Part shown: in pieces, positions 16,317 to 20,309 of the stretch
How positions within the stretch are numbered: the first letter of the stretch is position 1
Layout of the letters: every line of letters begins with the position of its first letter
Assembly: GCA_050945895.1 (NCBI GenBank)
Contig: JBMNTU010000032.1
Coordinates: 1 to 20,309 of the forward strand
From: JBMNTU01 sp050945895
GTDB taxonomy: Bacteria; Bacillota; Clostridia; Christensenellales; Christensenellaceae
Direction of reading: 5' to 3'
DNA length: 20,309 nucleotides
Notes under the pieces: model-generated
The model's database searches: none
Told to the model about the DNA's origin: nothing
The model's input: the letters and a program-made list of their open reading frames with translations, nothing else
Translations under genes and position numbers: made by a program

Positions 16317-17350
16317 TTCAAAAGACTCCCAATCACATTCTCCCAATTGATCCCAAGCGTATCAATCAATCGGTAACCGGCTTCTCCCATTTCCTTTGCC
16401 TTACTTTTTTTCGCATATAGTGCATCCATTTTTTCGGCAAGCGCTTGCGGCTCGGGAGCGGTAACGTAGCCCGCCTCACTTCTTTCTACAAAATAAACCG
16501 GTCCGCCGGAATCATGGCAGGTAATCATCGGCTTATGCGAATGAAACGCCTCCAGCGTTATATAGCCAAATTCTTCGTTGTACGGGATAAACAATATCCC
16601 CAGCGCATCTGCATATAAGTCGATTTTTTCCTGCTCCGAAATAAACCTGTTGTAATACTTCACCTTATCCGACAGCGCATATTTTTCAATCAATGCTAAA
16701 ACCTGCTCTTCGTCCTCTTTTGTATCCCCTTTTCCTGCAAGAATAAGCTTGACGCTGCTTTTCACATAACGCATTGCCTCCACGGCAAGCTGTTGCCGCT
16801 TAGAGTTGTTGACCCTGCTGGGATAGAAAAAATAATCTCCATATTCACCGCAATAAAAATCCTCTGCATTGTCGAGCGGCGGATAAAGAACACTGGAATC
16901 TATTCCATTAAAATGCCGCAATCTTTCAGTTGTAATGTGGGAATTCGTATATATCCTTCCCGGCATACTGCCGAAAAACCGGTTGTCCGCCTGGATGATG
17001 GCCCGTTTTACCTTTTGGTGTTCGAAGCTATCCGTAAAAAAATCGTATTCCGTTCCCGCCAGGTCATAAGCCTGCCTAAATTGATGAATCAGCCATACCG
17101 TTTTATCGGGATGCTCGATATAGTAGGCTGGAAACTTCATCGCAATCACCTTATCCGTATTGACTAAGTTTGCCAGCCGCACTGCAAGCATGCTTTCTGC
17201 AATCTTTGAAGGTGTATCCCACGCAAACGGAAGCCGTATCAATTCCGGCTGGTGGCCGTATTCCTCCAGCTTTCTGACAAGGCTGTTAACATGAATCTCT
17301 CCGCCACCGTATACAAATGGCACCATATTGGTTACAATTGATACCTTCAA
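16313..17350 (-). CDS. GT4-like glycosyltransferase, TTG start
   Basis: This 345-residue GT-B protein has a glycine-rich N-terminal turn YGGGEIH (14-20), FFYPSRVNNSKRQ (174-186) at the start of the nucleotide-sugar half, and an EX7E motif EEFGYITLE (Glu259 and Glu267). It ends in NWENVIGSLL. The start is a TTG at 17350 in a TTGA overlap with the stop of the upstream gene. GGGAGG lies eight bases before it, and the N-terminus MKVSIVTNMVP aligns with MKVMLGTTIVP of the neighbouring paralogue, so TTG is well supported over the internal Met9. The two paralogues match throughout, for example at YGxYxxYPSRV and SLLK/RLTN ends, and probably arose by duplication. No membrane segment is seen. Confidence 0.88.
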   Translation of the reverse strand: MKVSIVTNMVPFVYGGGEIHVNSLVRKLEEYGHQPELIRLPFAWDTPSKIAESMLAVRLANLVNTDKVIAMKFPAYYIEHPDKTVWLIHQFRQAYDLAGTEYDFFTDSFEHQKVKRAIIQADNRFFGSMPGRIYTNSHITTERLRHFNGIDSSVLYPPLDNAEDFYCGEYGDYFFYPSRVNNSKRQQLAVEAMRYVKSSVKLILAGKGDTKEDEEQVLALIEKYALSDKVKYYNRFISEQEKIDLYADALGILFIPYNEEFGYITLEAFHSHKPMITCHDSGGPVYFVERSEAGYVTAPEPQALAEKMDALYAKKSKAKEMGEAGYRLIDTLGINWENVIGSLLK

Positions 17351-18381
17351 TTCGTTAACCTCCCGATTATATGGTCCCAGGTAATTCCCAGTTCTTCGAT
17401 GCGCTTTTTGCCTTCCTGCCCCATTTTCTCGGCCATTTGCTTGTCCAGGTACAAGCGATCGAACGCTTTTGCCAGCTCCCGCGGGTCGCTTTCCACCATA
17501 TATCCGTTCCTTCCGTCCTCAATCAACTCCCTTGTTCCGCCGGAATCCGTGCAGGATATGACCGCCTTGCATGAATGATGTGCCTCCAGGGAAGGATACC
17601 CATACGAATCTTCATCCAGCGGCAGATAGGCCGCCGCCAGGCAGCCGGCAAAGTACTTTCGCTTTTCTTCTTCGCTAATCCACTCGTTCCGTATCGTTAT
17701 CTTACTATGAAGGTTTCCTTCGTTTATAAGCCCGCTGATTTCTTCTTTCAGCCCCGGCGATTCAATTACCCCGGTAACAAGAAGCTTTACATCCGTTTCA
17801 ACATATTGCATAGCCTCCATTGCCAGCAGCTGGCGCTTATGCGAACATACGCGGCTGGGGTAGTAAATGTAGTCTCCGTAGGTATCACAGTAAAACTTTT
17901 CCGGCTCCAAAACAGGCGGGTACAGCACTTCGGATGCAACATTGCTGTAATCGGCCAGCCGCTTAGAAATCACTTCGGAATTTGTAAATATTTTCTTTGC
18001 TTCTTTAAACGCCATATCGTCCGAACGCATAATAAATTCGCGAATGGCTTTCCCCTCTTCGGTATGCGGAACGGAATACTTCGTATCCCACAAATCGTAT
18101 ACTTCCCGGTAATGGTGAATGAACCAAAGATATTTCTGCGGATGCCTCAGCAGGTAAGACGGCATACGGATACAAATCAGACGCTCGGCGTAGTCTTCTA
18201 TATGGTAAAGGCGCATAGCAAGCGCCTGCTCCATATAAAAATGATAGTCTGAACTAAACGGGATTCTTACGCTATCCACATCATGCCCGTATTCCCTCAA
18301 TTTTTGTTCCAGCCAGTCAACAATCTGCACTCCACCGCCATTGATATGCGGGACAATGGTAGTGCCTAGCATAACCTTCAT
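17347..18381 (-). CDS. GT4-like glycosyltransferase (paralogue of the next gene downstream)
   Basis: The protein has 344 residues. NGGGVQIVDWLEQKL (14-28) forms the N-terminal turn and first helix. YIYYPSRVCSHKRQ (171-184) opens the second half, and the nucleotide-sugar site reads DSYGYPSLE (258-266). When aligned to its paralogue, the first Glu of EX7E is Asp258 here, with Glu257 beside it, a mild departure from the GT4 pattern. The ATG at 18381 is preceded by AGGAGAGG and follows the aminotransferase gene by 15 bases. The stop overlaps the downstream TTG by four bases. No signal peptide or membrane helix is visible, so it should be cytoplasmic. Its substrates are not known; the two neighbours may add similar sugars in different linkages. 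Confidence 0.87.
   Translation of the reverse strand: MKVMLGTTIVPHINGGGVQIVDWLEQKLREYGHDVDSVRIPFSSDYHFYMEQALAMRLYHIEDYAERLICIRMPSYLLRHPQKYLWFIHHYREVYDLWDTKYSVPHTEEGKAIREFIMRSDDMAFKEAKKIFTNSEVISKRLADYSNVASEVLYPPVLEPEKFYCDTYGDYIYYPSRVCSHKRQLLAMEAMQYVETDVKLLVTGVIESPGLKEEISGLINEGNLHSKITIRNEWISEEEKRKYFAGCLAAAYLPLDEDSYGYPSLEAHHSCKAVISCTDSGGTRELIEDGRNGYMVESDPRELAKAFDRLYLDKQMAEKMGQEGKKRIEELGITWDHIIGRLTN
17359..17364 (-). promoter_or_regulatory. Ribosome binding site supporting a TTG start
   Basis: GGGAGG on the minus strand, inside the 3' end of the upstream glycosyltransferase gene and eight bases before the TTG at 17350. Confidence 0.75.
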
Positions 18382-18396
18382 TCGCCTCTCCTTTAT

Positions 18397-19515
18397 TTAC
18401 CGGTCGTAAATGTGGCTTTTTATTTTGTCGCAGATAAATACCACATCTTCATGCGTGAGCAGCGCATGCGTGGGTAAATTCAGCCCATTTAACGCAACTG
18501 CCTCTGCTACCGGACAGTCCGCGTTCTCATCGTAATAGGCCGGCATCGTGTGCATGGGATAGAATAGCGGGCGCGTTTCGATGCCGTCGTCCGCAAGCTT
18601 TTTCATTAAAACATCTCGCTCTATTATACACCCGTCCGGCAACAGTATCGAAAACATCCAGCAAACCGATTTCGCGCCGTCTGTGGTCTTCTGGCTAAGG
18701 AGTAATCCCATTGCAAGCTCCTCTTCAAGCTCTTCCATGTACCAATTTTTGACCTGCTCCCTGGCGGCAATCAGTTTATCAATGTTTTCCAACTGCGCCA
18801 GCCCGATAGCAGCCTCTATATTGGTCATCCGGTAATTGTATCCAATAATTTCAAACCAGTACCGGCGAGCAGGGTCCATTCCCTGACCGCGAAGCAAGCG
18901 CATCTTTTCGGCCAATGCGGCATCTTCGGTTACGATCATTCCGCCCTCACCCGTTGTGATGATTTTATTCCCAAAAAAACTGAATGTGCCAACGTCTCCA
19001 ATAGAACCAGCTTTTTGTCCGTCATATTCCGCGCCATGGCACTCCGCTGCGTCCTCGACTACAAACAATCCGTGCTCCTTTGCAATTTCCATAATGGACC
19101 CCATATCGCATGGGTTTCCATACAGGTGCACCGGAATAATTCCCTTTGTTTTAGGCGTAATCTTTTTTCGGATATCTTCCGGGTCAATATTCCAGGTGTC
19201 CGCCAGCGAATCAGCAAATACGGGTGTCGCGCCGCAGTACCGCACCGCATTTGCCGTTGCAATATAAGTGAAGGACGGAATGATTACTTCGTCGCCCGGC
19301 ATAAGCCCCAACGCCAACAGCGGGAGATGCAGCGCCACCGTTCCATTACAGCAGGCAACCGCGCATTTGCTTCTGGTATAGGAAGAAAATGCTTTTTCAA
19401 ACTCCCCAATATATTTTCCGTTCGACGAGATCCATGTCGTATCCAGGCAGTCATTCACATATTTTTTTTCATTGCCCATAAAACATGGAACTGCGACAGG
19501 TATAAATTTTCCCAT
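18397..19515 (-). CDS. DegT/DnrJ/EryC1/StrS family sugar aminotransferase (perosamine synthase-like)
   Basis: This 372-residue PLP enzyme transfers an amino group to a keto-sugar nucleotide. The PLP lysine is Lys184 in SFFGNKIITTGEGG, and Asp155 in VVEDAAE should contact the pyridine nitrogen. GNEKKYVNDCLDTTWISSN (14-32) and NGTVALHL (57-64) resemble GDP-perosamine synthases of the RfbE/Per group more than other DegT members known to me; that comparison is from memory. GDP-mannose genes in the same operon agree with GDP-4-keto-6-deoxymannose as substrate. UDP-sugar aminotransferases of the PglE or PseC kind remain possible. The ATG directly follows the TAA of the acetyltransferase gene, with GGGGGA about 12 bases upstream. 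No 4,6-dehydratase is in the window. Confidence 0.9.
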   Translation of the reverse strand: MGKFIPVAVPCFMGNEKKYVNDCLDTTWISSNGKYIGEFEKAFSSYTRSKCAVACCNGTVALHLPLLALGLMPGDEVIIPSFTYIATANAVRYCGATPVFADSLADTWNIDPEDIRKKITPKTKGIIPVHLYGNPCDMGSIMEIAKEHGLFVVEDAAECHGAEYDGQKAGSIGDVGTFSFFGNKIITTGEGGMIVTEDAALAEKMRLLRGQGMDPARRYWFEIIGYNYRMTNIEAAIGLAQLENIDKLIAAREQVKNWYMEELEEELAMGLLLSQKTTDGAKSVCWMFSILLPDGCIIERDVLMKKLADDGIETRPLFYPMHTMPAYYDENADCPVAEAVALNGLNLPTHALLTHEDVVFICDKIKSHIYDR

Positions 19516-20157
19516 TTACAAGCGTTCCCCCTTAATGGTTCTTACCATCTTTGCCGGTACTCCATAGGCCATTACATAATCTGGTATATCTTTCACCACA
19601 GCGGCCCCGGCGCCAATATAGCTCCACTTCCCTATGGATACTCCGTCGATCACCGCCGCCCCCGTTCCGATGTGCGTTCCATCTCCGACGCGGACTGTTC
19701 CTGACATCGAAACCCCTGGGGCAATGTGGCAACTCTCTCCTATTTTACAATCATGGTCTATACAACAATTTGTATTGATAATGCAATTGTCCCCTATTAC
19801 CGTATTTACATTTATGACCGCGCCCGGCATCACACATATTCCCTCTCCAAGCTGCGCACGCCCGGAAATGCAGGCATATTCACTGATAATATTGACTAGC
19901 TCATATCCGATTGTTTTTAGTTTGCCGTACAGTTGGTGCCGCATGCTGTTATTACCCAGCGCCACAAATGCATGCCGGATACCGGAATCAAAGATAGCAG
20001 CCAGGTCTTCATCCGTGCCAATTACGGAAATACCCAGAACTTCTGCTTTATTTGTATCGATAATTCCGCAAATTTCAAACTCGCTCAACCCAAGCGCAAT
20101 ATCCATTACAGACCTTGCGTGGCCGCCGCCCCCAATCAGCACAGTTTTCTTCACCAT
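19516..20157 (-). CDS. PglD/NeuD-like sugar O/N-acyltransferase (left-handed beta-helix)
   Basis: This 213-residue protein has the two-part build of PglD/NeuD/PerB-like acyltransferases. An N-terminal Rossmann-like domain begins VLIGGGGHARSVMDI (6-20). From about residue 97 hexapeptide repeats follow (for example AQLGEG, TVIGDN, CKIGES, VRVGDG, VSIGKW) and form a left-handed beta-helix that binds acetyl-CoA. His135 in IDHDCKIGE matches the catalytic base of PglD. With the adjacent aminotransferase the likely reaction is N-acetylation of a 4-amino-6-deoxy sugar nucleotide, for example GDP-perosamine. The ATG at 20157 has only a weak GAGAG ahead of it. It is the first complete gene of the operon in this window. 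Confidence 0.9.
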   Translation of the reverse strand: MVKKTVLIGGGGHARSVMDIALGLSEFEICGIIDTNKAEVLGISVIGTDEDLAAIFDSGIRHAFVALGNNSMRHQLYGKLKTIGYELVNIISEYACISGRAQLGEGICVMPGAVINVNTVIGDNCIINTNCCIDHDCKIGESCHIAPGVSMSGTVRVGDGTHIGTGAAVIDGVSIGKWSYIGAGAAVVKDIPDYVMAYGVPAKMVRTIKGERL

Positions 20158-20177
20158 ATCTACATTCTCTCATTTTC

Positions 20178-20216
20178 CGGTCTGTCAGCCACTTGCCATC
20201 AAGTGTTTTCTGACCG
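20178..20216. repeat. Imperfect inverted repeat upstream of the acetyltransferase gene
   Basis: CGGTC at 20178-20182 pairs with GACCG at 20212-20216, and CACTTG at 20190-20195 pairs perfectly with CAAGTG at 20200-20205 around a 4-base loop. GTCAG at 20184-20188 can alternatively pair with CTGAC at 20210-20214. No T-run follows on the minus strand, so it does not look like a terminator of the upstream transcript. It could be a leader hairpin or chance. Confidence 0.4.
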
Positions 20217-20309
20217 TTTCCTTAAATATAAATTGGAAGAGATTGTATTCTCCAGTTCGGAAAAAAATACTTCTTCCACTTCTCCGTTAAGGAGGTCTAC
20301 TCGTTTTAT
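20199..20309 (-). CDS. Possible 3' end of an upstream gene (36 codons, partial)
   Basis: On the minus strand one frame is open from the right edge to a TGA at 20199-20201 and would encode a polar C-terminus (DLLNGEVEEVFFSELEN, then LYLRKRSENT). I do not recognise it. Another frame is closed by early stops, and the third has a stop near the edge. A gap of 41 bases to the acetyltransferase start fits operon spacing. It is too short to be sure that it is coding; the stretch may instead be a leader region. Confidence 0.25.
   Translation of the reverse strand: MKRVDLLNGEVEEVFFSELENTISSNLYLRKRSENT

Noticed and set aside
16317..16346. Upstream TTG start for the 14955-16316 glycosyltransferase
   Set aside because: The ATG at 16316 is in an ATGA overlap and gives the family N-terminus MKIAWFTPF.
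17575..18252. Open frame of 225 codons on the plus strand
   Set aside because: It is antisense to a conserved glycosyltransferase and has no motif.
19634..20290. Open frame of 218 codons on the plus strand
   Set aside because: It lies opposite the acetyltransferase, which has clear family motifs. The plus-strand translation shows no recognisable domain.
1..20309. CRISPR arrays, insertion sequences, tRNA or rRNA genes
   Set aside because: I saw no regularly spaced short repeats, transposase motifs, cloverleaf-like segments or rRNA sequence by eye. A covariance-model scan was not possible.
20158..20309. Sigma-70-type promoter for the operon
   Set aside because: TACAAT-like sequence is present on the minus strand, but no convincing -35 element lies at the right spacing.

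Overview
The window is one long accessory locus for making and exporting a surface polysaccharide. It is carried almost entirely on the minus strand and reads from the right edge towards the left. The best guess for the host is a member of the Firmicutes, probably a Clostridia-type anaerobe with mid-range GC. This is inference, based on GGAGG-like ribosome binding sites, a short class I mannose-6-phosphate isomerase of the Bacillus type, a PgcA-type phosphosugar mutase and tightly overlapping genes. No marker gene for taxonomy is present.

Layout from right to left, in order of transcription: a possible gene remnant at the right edge with an inverted repeat; a PglD/NeuD-like sugar acetyltransferase; a DegT-family sugar aminotransferase resembling perosamine synthases; three GT4 glycosyltransferases, two of them paralogues of each other; an ABC-2 permease (Wzm/TagG type) and its ATPase (Wzt/TagH type) with a long C-terminal extension; a small coiled-coil protein; an 866-residue double glycosyltransferase; two further paralogous GT4 enzymes; mannose-1-phosphate guanylyltransferase (ManC); mannose-6-phosphate isomerase (ManA); a GT4 enzyme with an N-terminal coiled coil; a phosphoglucomutase/phosphomannomutase; and a class II aldolase. 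Gene spacing runs from overlaps of a few bases to about 40 bases, so this is very probably one operon. It ends at a strong hairpin terminator at 1335-1355.

The genes fit together as follows. ManA, the phosphomutase and ManC make GDP-mannose from fructose-6-phosphate. The aminotransferase and acetyltransferase could make an N-acylated 4-amino-6-deoxy sugar such as N-acetylperosamine, although the 4,6-dehydratase needed for this is not in the window. Seven glycosyltransferase genes (eight GT-B units) build the chain in the cytoplasm, and the ABC transporter exports it. No Wzx flippase or Wzy polymerase is seen, so an ABC-dependent export route is inferred.

The only plus-strand gene is at the left edge (3-1346, its 5' end outside the window). 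It is a double ABC ATPase of the RbsA/MglA sugar-importer type that has lost most visible catalytic residues. It converges on the polysaccharide operon, and its last codons form part of the shared terminator. No gene-free stretch exceeds 300 bases. I saw no tRNA, rRNA, CRISPR array or insertion sequence.
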